Source: Clarireedia homoeocarpa (Eukaryota; Ascomycota; Leotiomycetes; Helotiales; Rutstroemiaceae). From it: a stretch of 64,000 nt of DNA. Shown here one piece after another: positions 24,667-37,219 of this stretch (its first letter is position 1; the number at the start of each line of letters is the position of its first letter). Position numbers and translations under genes: made by a program. The notes beneath the pieces are model-generated. The model was not told the DNA's origin. It saw only the letters and a list, made by a program, of their open reading frames with translations, and ran no database searches. Location of the stretch: contig LNKV01000026.1 in NCBI GenBank assembly GCA_001465935.1, positions 332,095 through 396,094 of the forward strand. Reading direction: 5' to 3'.

Positions 24667-26052
24667 CTATGCTGGAACCGTGATACCATTCGGTGCCTCT
24701 TCCGGTTCGTATATCCGTGGTATTAATCCCTCAGCCATAGTTATAGCCCCCTCCATATTATCCTTATTGAATAAGAATAGTCCTTGCATCGCCGCAGCGC
24801 TTGTATGAATCTTCGGCTTGTTGATAGTGCCGTCTTCACGGGTGATGATGCCGAGCTCTTCCAATTTTGCCAAGAATCTCACTCGTCCTTTGTGATCGAC
24901 GTCAATATCACCGTAGAACCTATCCCACATTTCTGCTGCTTGGTATCTTGTGGCCTCGCCTATCCTGACGGCCATATCAACTCTTCCAGGTCGTATTAGA
25001 GCTTCGTCAAGCATGTCGATGTGATTCGTAGTCAAAAATGCTATTCGTTCTTCGCCAGCTGCCACTCCATCTAATGCATTCAGTAGCCCCGAAAATGTGA
25101 CTGTAGCACCAGCGTAGCCATCCGCATCTCGCTGTCTTCTGTTCACAAAAGCTGCGTCTGCATCTTCCAGCAGCAGAATAGTCCTCGGTGGTAATTTCGT
25201 AAGGCAGGACGCCAGTTTATCGTCCGTCATTCCCCGCTCACTCATGTTGATAATTGAGACCCCAAAATCAAATGCGCCAGCCAATGCTTGTATAAAAGAG
25301 CTTTTACCGCTGCCCGGCGGTCCATAAAGTAGGTATCCTCTGCGATATGGTATACCTCGATCGACATACCATTGCTGTCTGTTTAAGAAATCCTCGACGT
25401 CTTCGATGATTCGCTCTTTCACTCCTCGATCCAGTATTACCGACGATAATGGCCGCTTCCGTCTAGGGAGACCGAATTTCCTCCATTCCTGCCCTGAGAA
25501 CGTCCACATGACCGTTTTGCCCTCATGCGCCGTCGCTGCAAGTTCCTGTGCTTCCTTGAAGATGTCTTCAAAAATTTGCCTGTGCGCGTACAAAGTCCTT
25601 AGCGTAATTGTTTCGTGCGGTTCTCCTGTGGTCATATTAGATGAGCTCTGCTTCTCCCGCTCAACCATTATGAACGCATTCCTATGCCTAATGATATATT
25701 TCCCATAACCTGGCTGCATAAGTCCCCTGGCCTTCGAAGGATCTGGACCCGCAGTGTTGACAGCCAAATCATGGACTCGTGTAATTCGTGCGGTAAGGAA
25801 GCCGCTTTGTGGTCGAGGTAGTGTAAGCCATGATAGAATCCATTGGTACGATGGATCTTGCTTGCTTATTTCGAGGTTGACCAAAAGTCGTCGTTGGATT
25901 AGGCCAGCTCCTCGTATTACCGAGCGTCGCGCAATGGCTGCAGCAGTACCAAGACCTGCGAGGCCGACACCGCCTGCAAAGACAGGATTTTCGAAGAGTG
26001 CATCGAGGGAAATGAGCGATGTTGTCGCTGTGGTGGTGGATGTCGTGGACAT
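24667..26052 (-). CDS. BCS1-like AAA ATPase (mitochondrial chaperone type)
   Basis: Intronless gene for 461 residues. BCS1 proteins are mitochondrial inner-membrane AAA chaperones that insert the Rieske Fe-S protein into complex III. Seen here: a Ser/Thr-rich N-terminus with a hydrophobic stretch (about residues 22-42), the BCS1-specific region with the SxxxPxxxxILDRGVKERIIEDVEDFL block, Walker A GPPGSGKSS (about residue 244), Walker B LLLEDADAAF, sensor LTTNHIDMLDEALIRPGRVDMAV, and a Trp-rich AAA lid (EMWDRFYGD). Fungi also have BCS1-like paralogues outside the respiratory role, so the exact function is open; the family is certain. Confidence 0.92.
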   Translation of the reverse strand: MSTTSTTTATTSLISLDALFENPVFAGGVGLAGLGTAAAIARRSVIRGAGLIQRRLLVNLEISKQDPSYQWILSWLTLPRPQSGFLTARITRVHDLAVNTAGPDPSKARGLMQPGYGKYIIRHRNAFIMVEREKQSSSNMTTGEPHETITLRTLYAHRQIFEDIFKEAQELAATAHEGKTVMWTFSGQEWRKFGLPRRKRPLSSVILDRGVKERIIEDVEDFLNRQQWYVDRGIPYRRGYLLYGPPGSGKSSFIQALAGAFDFGVSIINMSERGMTDDKLASCLTKLPPRTILLLEDADAAFVNRRQRDADGYAGATVTFSGLLNALDGVAAGEERIAFLTTNHIDMLDEALIRPGRVDMAVRIGEATRYQAAEMWDRFYGDIDVDHKGRVRFLAKLEELGIITREDGTINKPKIHTSAAAMQGLFLFNKDNMEGAITMAEGLIPRIYEPEEAPNGITVPA

Positions 26053-27925
26053 TTTGCGTCATAAATTTGATTTTGGTGTAGCCGCGTCGAGAAATTTCAA
26101 CTTCGGAAATTTCCCCGCAATTGTGGAACTTCGCACTTCGCACTTCGCTCGCGCCTTTCTTACTGTGGACGAAGACATTAAGAAACAACTTTCATACCCA
26201 TTTAACATTTAGACGCCATGCGCATATCACGCGGCAAGGTTATGCTTCACTCATAGATATGAAGTATTTTCTTCCAAGACACATCTAGTGGCTCACCTGC
26301 GCAGACAATGTAGTGAAAACTTGGTGAAAACGACAACTACTTAAAGTGACGACCGAGATTAAAACCCATATCCTCCAGTACGCAGGTTACTGTGATCGTT
26401 CGCATGAAACATTTGAAACCCCTTGACCTGTGAGCGGGAATCGACATCAGGCAGTGGACCTCAGTCACATACAATTGCTGGGATCTATCATACTCGCATT
26501 CATCAACCTCTTGTGTCATATACACAACATCAAAGAAAAGCTCGGTGTCGGTTATCTAGGAGGTTCTGTTCTAAGGCTCGTGTTTTAGGTATTGGCATGG
26601 AAAGTTGGTGTAGTACCTGTCTCGTTCTATAGTTTGGAAGAGACACACGCCATGCGTAGATAGCCACGACTTTGCAACGCCTTGAAGTCGAAATAGACTT
26701 TAGTGCCGTGGTCGATTGTCTATGTTGAGCAGTACTCTGCAGTGGCCCACAGATGCTTGGCCGCGCTTACGATGTAACCCATGGAGGATTGAAATATAAC
26801 CGTTGCTATGTGTCTGCGCTACTACAATGCCCACCGATCGGAGATGGGTCAAGGACGGGAACGTGCAAGTGGCTCCCAAGATCACGGGCTTGAAGAGTGA
26901 ATATGATTCCTGACGCAGTGATGTGGGTGTTCCAGTATCTTTCAGACAGCCTGTTTCGTTGGAATTATCGGATCAAGTTAGTCCAAGATCTTGAAACTTC
27001 GATAAATCTGGAGCTCACTTTTGCGCAAACTTCACTTGCAGGCCATTGCATGTTTCCAGGTCCTATACCTTATTACATCACGTTCGAGTTACCCCATCTT
27101 TGCAGCTAGGTCCAGACTCTTCGAGGGAGTGGACTTGCTAAGAGTCACATGCTACAAAACCAGCACGCACCGACTTTTGATATTATATCTATGGTTCTTA
27201 TATCGATCGTCTCAAACCTCAGAATTTGTGGTTAGCATCCATCTTAGAATATTGGAACGGTAGCATGGAAAACCTTTGGATTTTATTCGGATACCCAATC
27301 TGAAGTGTTCCTCGGGCTGTAGTTGAATGACGAGAATAAACCATCAAGGAGCGACTGCTTTTTCTTACCACATTTGACTTCTAATTGCTTTACGTGTCAG
27401 GATACTAGAGCTGTTCATATTCGTCCCAAGTATGAGTGTCTCAACGTCTTTATATTCAGAGATTGGTGTGAAATCCAACCCACCGAGCTCTATAGAGTAT
27501 AGAAAGGCGTACAGAAATAAAGTATTCATAGCAAGTAAGATTCCAGGTATCGTGCGAGTATGTAGAAAGCTTGTATTTAAGTTGAGCGAAGCATTTGAAG
27601 TCTTTGGAGCCCCTCAAACAATTTAGTACAGCCCTGGACCCGTCCATTTCTTACGTCTCGCTTTTTAATTCGAACAATTGCATATTGTCCGCACTCGTAT
27701 CCTCCACTTGTTGCAACCGAACTAGTCTGTTCTCGCAAGTATTGCGGGCAGCCCTTACGATGAATAAAGTAGCACAGAAGCTGCAAGGTCTTAAGGAAGG
27801 GTTTCTTGAAGATGAAAGCTTTCCCGCGCCCGGCGTGGTGTTGTATGCGGTGTGAAAGGTCTTCTATCGTCAATGGCCAGATACACATTACAGAAATTTT
27901 ATATAATTCAGTGGCTCTCAAAATG
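26053..27925. other. Gene-free stretch at the edge of the accessory region
   Basis: Only short open frames in all six readings and no recognisable domain. It starts right after the BCS1-like gene promoter and runs into the decayed sulfate-transporter relic. Part of it may be the heavily mutated N-terminus of that relic, but I could not align it. Confidence 0.45.
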
Positions 27926-29420
27926 CTCGCCGTGATAACTCATAGACGATATCATTGCCTGGATTACTGCGCCTTAGTACTGGTTCTTCAAGCGCTAGGA
28001 ATCGCTGCACTCGCGGGAGTATCCCTATAGGATGGTCTTTTCGCAAGTTGGCTGCCCTCAGCAATTTATTTCCTCATGGGTATTTCGAAAGGTAATGTAC
28101 ATTACAAAGAAACTGAATTGCATAGCATCTTGCTATGGGACCTACCACACCTTTGGGACTACTAATGGGTGTCGCCATTCTGTCAATAACAGCATGAGAC
28201 CTCCCAATTCGATCAGCACTAACTCCGGCTGCACTTTAGTTTTCACTTGGGGCAGTATCTCTCGTTATAGGTCTCCTGAGACTTGGCTGGAACCTCTATT
28301 TTGTTTCTGTGCCTATGCTCGTTGAATTCAAATGACTTCAGCCATTATTCTAGTTAAAAGTCAAGTTCCCGTCATACTTGCGGAGTGATGTCAGCACATC
28401 GTCCATCCAACAAGGGAAGGACATTATACGACGGATTGAAACATCGCAACCTTTATCGTTGGCGATTGGCGTAGCTTCGATTGTATTTCATTATTGGTTT
28501 CAAACTCGTAGGATAAACTGGGGCCACAAGAGCCGCATACTTCGAGTGTTACCAAACACTCGAAATGCTGTTGTCATTGTCATTTTTACTGGTTCATATG
28601 ATGTTCACTTCCATTGCACCGGTTGACCACTGCGATATAGAGAGCACTATATTCAGTAGCGTGGAAAGACTATGAATCCCGTTACTAGTGGGAGGAGTTC
28701 CAAAAGGGACCCAAATCATCTCATTAGAATCTCCACTCATCTATGCTAAGGCGGAAAGAATTAGGAAGGATATAATCGAGGCAGTGGAGACGAACCATGA
28801 ACCTACACCATCTGGTCCCACGTCTAGAAGAATGTGGAACGGAAACCGGATCAAGCGTATAGCATCTTTGCGACGAACAAACAATATCAACACACCAACG
28901 CGATATCTTCCCAAGCTTGAAGTCCTCATCACTGACCTCACGCGAGTCTCATTCATCGACACAACGAACCTCACTCATCTCCAAGACGAACTGATGGCAT
29001 ACACTGGCGACGCCATGGAGATTGACTCGTCGACATGAATGCTGCTGTTTGGAGAAGTTTGACAGAATCAGATGGCCTCTAGCCACATGGCAAGAATCGC
29101 AAATAGGGCTAGTTGTCGGCATCGATATAAAATTCGAGGATATTGGAGATGCGGCTGCAGCGCCGAGAAACTTCAGGGCGTCGACTGGTCCTGGTCGCCG
29201 TTGTAAGCATAAATATAATCTTAATCTTGTAACTGATGTTTTATTCTTCGAGATATTTAACCCTCATGTCGACTGCGCCGGTGCAAATCAAGTAGTATAC
29301 GGCAAAGGCATATTAATCAATCATGACATTGTCTCCTCAATTAAAGGTACATCGTGCACATTGAAGCAGAAAGATTCACGATACCTGGGCTCTTCTGCAG
29401 TACCAAGTGCTTCCCTTAGT
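27926..29420 (+). pseudogene. Decayed SulP-family sulfate/anion transporter
   Basis: Fragments in all three plus-strand frames match the order of a SulP permease. Near 27940-28030 there is DIIAWITA..LVLVLQALGIAALAGV, the family's first membrane region. Near 28035-28090 there is GLFASWLPSAIYFLMG. Near 28240-28330 the frames give SLVIGLLRLGWNLYFVSVPMLVEF. At 28440-28500 there is PLSLAIGVASIVFHYWF, and at 28690-29035 a STAS-like end (LEVLITDLTRVSFIDTTNLTHL). The pieces are separated by many frameshifts and stops, so it cannot be translated as one protein. Fungal SulP proteins import sulfate at the plasma membrane. The family call rests on pattern recall, not on an alignment. Confidence 0.6.
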
Positions 29421-32092
29421 AGTTAGTGCTGGACGATAAAGCTCGTAACCACATCGCCACGTGTCAAGATCCCATTTTCGAGTTTTTGAATCTTCATCAC
29501 ATGAAAATGGCTTACCACAACATAGTCGAATTGATACAAGCATTGCCCATAACAGGTATTAAATGAGTACTGGTGATGTCGCGTCGCAGATTCCAGCTGT
29601 TTTGCGCTTTTTGACGCCTTGTTCGAGCCAGCCGGGCCGAACAATTACAGTAAGGTTGCAACATAAATTCATGCTCCAAGTTTCCGGGTCTCTCTGGGTT
29701 GGATCGTTACATCCATCCCATCCACATCCACATCCACATCCACATGTCAAAATACGATCGGCATGATTGAATTGAGGCTGAATGCCCCGCGGGCGGAAGT
29801 CGTCTAGAGATGCAGCCTTCAAACTTCATTTGGGCCGAGAATCTCAGTGTCGTGTCGCGTCGACGAGGATTTCTCCCGAGCAATTTAATCAACGAAAAAG
29901 GTGAAAAAGATTTCGTCATGTCCGGGCTCCTAACACATCTCCCCGTCGATGCATGTCTCGCGGCCTTAAACGTATGGACCTGTTATTTCTACCGCTACCA
30001 TCGTAATGCATTCAGAGCACATCGGTGCTCGCTCGTATGGTGGAGCCCCTCCATAGGCAAAGATCAACACGAGCTGAGGTGGAAGACCATTACTTTCTTG
30101 TCCCGTCATGAATTGAGCCATCAAGGATCGAATATTGGCCGCAGAACCACCGGTTCTATGAACGCAATCCCATTGCGATGCTGCTCGCGCTATCTTAATT
30201 CAATTTTCATTGTGTTTCAAGCGTCTTGCGAATGGTCCTTCTCCTTCCTTTGCCGCGCAATCACTAGAATAAGGAAGATATCTACCTGTGCTGTCGACAA
30301 GTGCTATTCGGAATGAAGACACCACAATGGACAACATGCTGGCCGAGTGGCTTGCACGAAAAGGGGTTGACCATGTCATTATATTTTGCTCAATGCCAAA
30401 AGGCAGTTGGTCGTGTCTACCTAGGGAGAAGACATGCGGCAATAATTTTACTTGCAATCATTTATCCCACTCTGGCTTCAATAACACACGTCCAATCAAA
30501 TACTCAATCCACGGAGTAATTATTCGAAATGACAGGGTGAAATCTGGCCGGATAGTTTCAAAACACCTGGCCTTACCATTTTATTCTATGTTAAAAATTT
30601 TCAGCAAATCCAGTACGTCAGGTATTGGCTGAGAGGGTTCGTGCTACTTAGCTGCAGCGTCTCCGAAAGATTATCATTGGCTCTGTACTCGTCATCATTA
30701 CTCGCCGATATCATTACTCGCATGAAAAAGTTTTTCTTCTTTGGCTACTCTAGCTTCACTATTAGTATTGTAATCTGGCATGGTCAAATGCCGGCATGAC
30801 CATGTACATTCATGTTGGCTCGCAAGTGTATTGCTCTGTGGGGCTCCCTTTACTAACATCGCTGACTGACTCGGAACAGGGAATTCTTCGTTGATCAATA
30901 GCAAAGGGCCCATGCTACGTACCCCATTCGTGACTGCCAAGAACTGCTGACATGTTATGCTTATTTCCGTTCCATTTGAGGAAAAGCGCCTCTGACTTCA
31001 ATGTACTGATTTTACTGATCACAGGATCCGTTCAAGTGAGTTAGGACAGTACCAACAGCACCACGGGTTCATTTAATGGAAACCGCGTTCACCGCCACGA
31101 TTCCACCAAAATCTAGTCATCAACCTAGACAGGTGGCACCGGAATAACTGGAGGTATGTGACGTATCGCGGGCTTTTTCGGTGCTATGTCAGGCTTCAGT
31201 CAAAGTTTCCAGGCCGATTGTGAGATTCGCGACATGTCACGAATCTTGTCAAACCCTGCCACAGTACCAATAGTTGATTCCGCAGTCTACGGTCCAATCA
31301 CGGCACTCCAGTTTGCCTCTTTTGATCACAAGCTTCCCCACAAAGACTCTTACCTCCGGGTTCTTACCCCGCAATGCATGTGTACCTTTAGCTAGACTCC
31401 CCAGATTTCGTGCGACAAAAGGGTCGGACCGGAGAACGGCCGTTATCAAACCCAATCTCTGGCCCTGCAGGATTCTCCTAAGAATTTTCTTGCACATGTT
31501 GCGCTGTAGAAGAAAATGGCGGCTTACTGTAGACTTGTGAATTTCGAATCGCTTGAATTTTATGGTGAGTTACGCCGTTTCAAAATCTGTTGCTCAAGCA
31601 CACTTAATATCTTCCTGGCAGAACATGTTCACAAGGCCAGTTTTCGGCAGGAACTCGGAGCCATTTCTACGCATCTCAGTGGCTTCGCTTGTTATGTGTT
31701 CCGGTACCAAACTTTCGAGATCTACGTCAAGCACGAGGTGTTCTGAATTTGATATGGAGGTGAGTGATCATGAGATTGGACACCCGATGCTAATGGCGCG
31801 GACCCAAAGAGCGTGGTGTCTCTTGTCGCACAAAAAATTATTGAATGAACGCTTGTGATGGCAGTTCTGAAGGAACAACTGCGCAATGTATAGGGTTGCC
31901 TCGTTCATCACTTGTGTCAAAACCAATGCAATCAAAGACGGCGACCGGAGATGAATCACCTATCCAAGCGTTCCGGATACTCCTGTCGCCACACTCAGTC
32001 TGGGTACATAAATAGGAGACTATGTCCTGGCTATTTCACAGCGGCATTCTTCATCTTCTGCACGACTTTCCTCTCGAGTAACATCATCCACC
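29421..32092. other. Long stretch without a recognisable gene
   Basis: Open frames of 70-170 codons occur but none shows a signal peptide, a domain or good codon structure. The longest (29810-30316, plus) and those on the minus strand at 31249-31497 were read and not recognised. The stretch includes a CCACAT hexanucleotide repeat near 29719-29744. It is probably decayed DNA plus the promoter of the GH55 gene, which has a tATAAATAg box near 32006-32012. Confidence 0.45.
29717..29746. repeat. (CCACAT)n-type microsatellite
   Basis: Four to five tandem copies of a six-base unit, CATCCA read in phase, in non-coding DNA. Confidence 0.7.
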
Positions 32093-34817
32093 ATGGTTAA
32101 GTTACTATCAGGCATAGTCTGCCTTTCTCTTGTCATCCAGTCCTCATGCATTCAGTTCAAGATACCCGAGGTAGAAAAGGTAGTTGGGAAGGTCATCAAC
32201 AAGTTTGGACCCTATGTTCATAACAAAGGGAACCATTCTAATGTGCCGGTCATCCCACCTAAGGCTGATATGGCCTCAATCATTCCACGTCAAGGCAACA
32301 CCTACTGGTACGAACAAATTCAACACCAGGGACGATCAGCATTCGGTCCTGGTGGCTACGTCGTATATCGCAATGTCAAGGACTACGGTGCCAGAGGTAA
32401 GTTGAGACTCACGGTAAACCATTAAGCAGAAGATATCAAAGCTGACTATGTTTAGGTGATGGTGTCACTGATGATACCGCTGCCATTAACGCTGCCATCA
32501 GTGCTGGAGGACGTTGTGGCCAGGGATGCTCTTCAACCACCACTACACCCGCTGTAGTCTACTTTCCTGCTGGAACATACTTGATCTCTTCGTCGATCAT
32601 AGACTATTACTACACGCAACTCATTGGGAACCCAAACAATGTCCCAGTATTGAAAGCAACTCCTAACTTCTCTGGCTTTGGTTTGATCGATGGAGATCCA
32701 TACTTTAGTCCTGATCTCAATTGGGGATCCACTAATGTCTTCAATCGACAAATCCGGAACTTTATCTTTGATATGACTAGCATTCCGGCTGGAACTACAG
32801 CCACTGGTCTTCACTGGCCTACATCTCAAGCAACCAGTCTGCAAAACTTGGTCTTCCAAATGAGTTCGGCGCCCGGAACCCAGCATACTGGTCTTTTCTG
32901 CGAGAGCGGTACGTACAACCCTCGTCAAGAGAATCTTTATTCTAATTCTTTGATTCAGGTTCTGCTGGGTTGATTGTTGATGTCACGTTCAATGGCGGCC
33001 TCATTGGTGCTGCGATTGGAAACCAACAATTCACCATGCGAAATCTGGTTTTCAACAATTGTGTCACTGCAATCAGCATGTTCTGGGATTGGGGATGGCT
33101 GTTCCAGGGCATCAAGATTAACAACTGCCAAAAAGGAATTGATATGTCAGCTGGTGGTGCGAGTGCGCAAACCGTTGGATCCGTCATACTGCTTGACAGC
33201 TCCATCACGAATACTCCCGTGGGAATCATAACTGCCTACACTTCTTCTTCCTCACCACCAACTGCTGGCAGTCTTATTCTCGAGAATGTCGTACTCACTA
33301 ATGTTCCCACTGCGGTCACTGTGAGTGGCGGCTCAACGGTTCTGCAAGGTACCGGTGGCAGCATGACAATCGCAGCATGGGGGCAAGGTCATGAATATGT
33401 TCCTAATGGTCCAATCACATTCCAAGGATCCTTCACCCCCAACAATCGACCTGGGTCTTTACTTAGTGGCAACAATTACTACGTACAATCGAAACCTCAA
33501 TTCAATAACCTGCCAGTTTCATCATTCCAAAGTGCCAGAAGCAGTGGTGCAACAGGAGATGGAAACACGGACGATACTTCGGCTCTTCAAAACGGTATCA
33601 ATTCTGCAACAGCCGCCGGAAAGGTCTTCTTCATTGATTCGGGAACATATCGTGTTACTACAACAATTACCATCCCACCGGGCGCGAAGATAGTGGGCGA
33701 GGCTTATCCAAACATTATGTCAAGTGGATCATTCTTCAACAATGCCAACAGTCCACAACCCGTCGTGAAAGTCGGTAATGCAGGGCAAACTGGACAAGTT
33801 CAATGGACAGACACTATCGTCTCGACTCAAGGTGCACAGGCTGGTGCAACTTTGATTGAGTGGAACCTAGCAACTTCGGGTACTCCATCTGGTATGTGGG
33901 ATGTGCATACTCGTGTTGGTGGATTTGCAGGGTCCAACCTTCAAGTTGCTCAATGCCCGACAAGCCCAGGAAGTTCAACAACCGCCAACCCAAACTGTAT
34001 TGGTGCCTATATGGCTATGCACATCACTCCACAAGCTAGCGGTTTGTACATGGAGAATGTATGGCTTTGGACCGCCGATCATGATATTGATGATCCGTCA
34101 TTGCGACAACTTAATATCTACACAGGTAGAGGTTTGTATATTGAGAGTACCGCTGGAACGTTCTGGCTGTAAGTCACCACCCAATGTCATTTATATGGTA
34201 AAACTAATCAATGATAGCGTCGGTACATCAGTTGAGCATTCAGGTCTGTACCAGTACCAACTCGCCAACACAAAAAATATCTTCTTAGGATTCCTTCAAA
34301 CAGAGACCCCGTAAGTTTTCGCAGAACTAGCATGCAAAATCAGTAACTCACCGATAACCCAGATACTATCAGCCTAACCCCAAAGCGACTGCTCCATGGT
34401 CAGTGAATAATGCTCTGAATGACCCGGATTTCGCAACTTCTTGCGCCGGCAAAAGCGGCAACTGCGCGAGCGCGTGGGGTCTTCGCATCATTAACTCGCA
34501 CGACATCGTAAGCTACGGTGTCGGCTTGTACTCTTTCTTTGATAACTACTCTACCAGTAAGTTACTCGTCTTTCTATGTTCTTATTACATGTACTAGATT
34601 CATCCACTAACGAATCAAAGCATGTTCCAATGGTGGCGGTCCCGAGAACTGCCAGAACAATATCTTCAGTGTCGAGGGCACTATTTCCAACGTCAACGTT
34701 TACTGCCTTGCAACTGTTGGTACAACGAATATGATCACGAGAAATGGACAGACGGTTGCGCTATACAGCGGGAATGTCAACGTATACCCAACTTTGGTTA
34801 CACTCTACAGGCCCTAG
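32093..34817 (+). CDS. Secreted GH55 exo-beta-1,3-glucanase
   Basis: Six exons (32093-32396, 32456-32908, 32959-34168, 34218-34310, 34363-34556, 34621-34817) join in phase to 816 residues, near the usual GH55 length. The N-terminus MVKLLSGIVCLSLVIQSSC is a signal peptide. The two tandem right-handed beta-helix (pectate-lyase-like) halves each begin with the family signature: NVKDYGARGDGVTDDTAAIN near residue 95 and SSGATGDGNTDDTSALQ near 480. WDVHTRVGGFAGSNLQ and ENVWLWTADHDIDD are typical of the catalytic second half. The enzyme releases glucose from beta-1,3-glucan ends and acts outside the cell, on its own wall, other fungi, callose or laminarin. All residues needed for the fold appear intact; no stop or frameshift. 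Confidence 0.93.
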
Positions 34818-35412
34818 AATGGAATCGGTTTAGTGGGAGCATCAGAGAAGAACTAATGTGGGGTTCCTTAAAAAGTAGCATCTTCACATCGCATTGCATT
34901 GAATTGGGAGTGAGGACTTGCATCATATATCAACGTCAGCTTTTGTATATATAGCACAACTTTCCAGAATTTATTCTATTTCAAAATAGTGCACTGTACG
35001 CGTCATATTAGGCCATTCTCGATGCTGCCACGTAAAAGAAATTGTACCTAATTCGGAGAATAGATATGATGTGATATGCTGGGTGTTTCCGGGGAAGTTT
35101 CCGGGAAGAAGGGTAGAAGTTCGAGGGAGCCGAAGCTTATACATAATAGATTTTCACAATTGAATGGCTAAGTTCGATCGATTCCGCAGTTAGCTCTCTA
35201 TTACCCTGCTCGGCCAGGTTTGTCTCCATATCCCTTAGCATCTTTTGCCACGATCTCGGGTTGTCATGATTTGAGAGCCCTCGAGAGCTACTAGTCTTGC
35301 TGGTTCCTATACCGATATAGCTAGAGAAAGACTGAGATGCCTTCGGACCATCAGCTTTGAATAATCGAGGGAAAAGAATCAAATTTCTGCTGACAATTCC
35401 TGCGCATAGGTT
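34818..35412. other. 3' flank of the GH55 gene
   Basis: No gene seen. A minus-strand open frame at 35137-35382 (81 codons) has no recognisable features. Confidence 0.45.
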
Positions 35413-35872
35413 GCGGCAGAAGCCCAGCGGGTTGGGGCCCCACTGGGTGGGCTGAGAAAATGAAAACCCGGCCCACGACCTATGGGTTACCCACGATCCG
35501 TAGGTTACCCATTACCCAGTGGGTAATAAGTTGGGTTATGGGTAATGGGTAGCTCACGGGTACTAGGCAATGACTAATCTATTATAGAAGAGACTGAGGT
35601 GGAGTTGAGAATATATAATATTTTAACTAGACAAAATTACAAGTCCAATTTTCGGTACAAAGAATAGTAGAAAGAGCATAATTTTGAGATTAGTAGAAAT
35701 TATTTACTATATAACTTCTTAGTCTACAATAGGTCTTGGGTTCTTGGCAGCCCACTGGGTAACCCATGGGCGGGACATCCCATTGTCCCATTACCCGCCC
35801 AGCCCATGGGGACCCAGTGGGCGGGACAAGAAGTGGAAAACCCGGCACATGTGGCCCACGCCGCAGCCTAAT
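35413..35872. mobile_element. Palindrome-rich non-autonomous element, copy 1
   Basis: Two GC-rich arms of about 110-130 bp enclose an AT-rich core of about 200 bp. The arms are packed with CCCACTGGGT, GGGTTACCC, TACCCATTACCC and their complements. The left arm (35423-35560) and right arm (35745-35868) share the block GAAAACCCGGC..CCCACG. The element has no open frame of its own. The structure resembles hAT-type MITEs, but I could not define exact terminal inverted repeats or a target-site duplication, so the boundaries are approximate and the superfamily is an inference. Confidence 0.55.
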
Positions 35873-36225
35873 TACAAATAGCGTATTCTCTGGCTACGAT
35901 ATAATAGTATTATACCTTTGGAAGGGCCAGACCGGTGAATTTGCTCTCAGAACTTCGCAAGTTTTGAAATTTGATGTTGATAGTATACCTACTGTGAATA
36001 CGAAATCTAATTGTTGAGGGTTACAGCAGGTTGACACGTAGAATACTGCCTGTAGGTTTGAAAGGGACTTAAAGGTAAGAATAGTAACTTGATTGAGTCG
36101 ACTGCTGCTGTTCAACTTGTCCAAACTCTACTGGGCTATCTACAATAGGAAGGACTCCTTATATAAGTGCTTTTTTTTATATTCATTTTAACGACCTGTG
36201 TGAGTCCGAGACTATAGTAGGTCGT

Positions 36226-36243
36226 CCAGCAGCTAGCTGCTGG
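36226..36243. repeat. 18-bp perfect palindrome
   Basis: CCAGCAGCTAGCTGCTGG reads the same on both strands. It directly follows a 7-bp inverted pair, ACGACCT (36191-36197) and AGGTCGT (36219-36225), so two hairpins sit side by side. Confidence 0.8.
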
Positions 36244-37041
36244 CGGTATAGATTATTTTACAAAGAAGAAACTAACAAAACTCCTCTATCCAGTTATAGT
36301 ATTCTTGACTTAACAGACTTCTCTTTAGACAAGTAACAGTTCCCTTAAGCTGCAGAAAAGAAGATAGCTACTCCAAGTTCCCTCTATCTTGTACGATAGT
36401 CACAAAGGGTTCTCGATAGCGAGAAGCAGCTTCAGATACCTTCCTTCAAGTTTTCCTTTATATAAGATACTAGCCTTTTTGTAGATATCAGCTAGTATCC
36501 GGTAATTTACAGATAGTTCCTTTTTCTTATCTGATCAACGCCTTTCTTCTTTTCTTAAATTGTAAGAATTCGTTAGGAATCCCTTCTCCTTTCCCTAAGT
36601 TATAAATATTATTGAGAATCCCTTCTCTTCAGTTTATAAAAATTTATTAAAAATCCTTTCTTCTTCCTTCAATTATAAAAATTCGTTGAGAATCGATCGT
36701 AGATCTTATATATTAACTACTCTTTTCTCTTTTCCCTAATCTAGATAAATCCTATTAATAATTATAACTTACTTTATTTCTTTTTATATTTTCGCCGAGG
36801 TTACGATATACAAGTAGAAGTCGAAAGTAGAGAATTGTATTATAAAGCTATTCAGATTACAAAAATCCGTCGAGTATTGTTTGTAGGTGCAATAGTGTTA
36901 TTAGAGAAGATATTAAAGCAAAGTGACTTAATCTTGACTCTTAAGGATAAAGCTTTGAGGTTCGTAGAGGACACCGCGTATAGGTGTTGAGTCTTCGTCG
37001 TATATAAGTGCTTCTCAGGACTCCTGCTATAGGTACTATAG

Positions 37042-37057
37042 GCTTATAGCTATAAGC
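37042..37057. repeat. 16-bp perfect palindrome
   Basis: GCTTATAGCTATAAGC, perfectly self-complementary, in RIP-like AT-rich DNA. Confidence 0.8.
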
Positions 37058-37219
37058 TATTACAGCCTCTGTAACCGACATATTTGCAGGTGTGTCAGTA
37101 TATTTGATATGTCTCGGAATATTTAGCGAACTTATACCGGTCTCACCCCCTTTATTGCCCCACTGCCCGGTTACAGCCTATTTACAACACTAATTCTGGC
37201 TATCAGATATTTATATATA

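Larger units (their letters stand above)
35873..37219. other. AT-rich, RIP-like gene-free stretch
   Basis: A+T-rich with many TA steps and no open frames of note. It includes two perfect palindromes (36226-36243 and 37042-37057) and two copies of TATATAAGTGCTT near 36155 and 37000. It runs into the GH35 relic and may hold its unrecognisable N-terminal half. Confidence 0.5.

Noticed and set aside
30320..30410. WLARKGVDHVIIF as a possible PKS ketoreductase relic
   Set aside because: Only a dozen residues resemble the family, with no glycine-rich loop before it; too weak to report as a feature.
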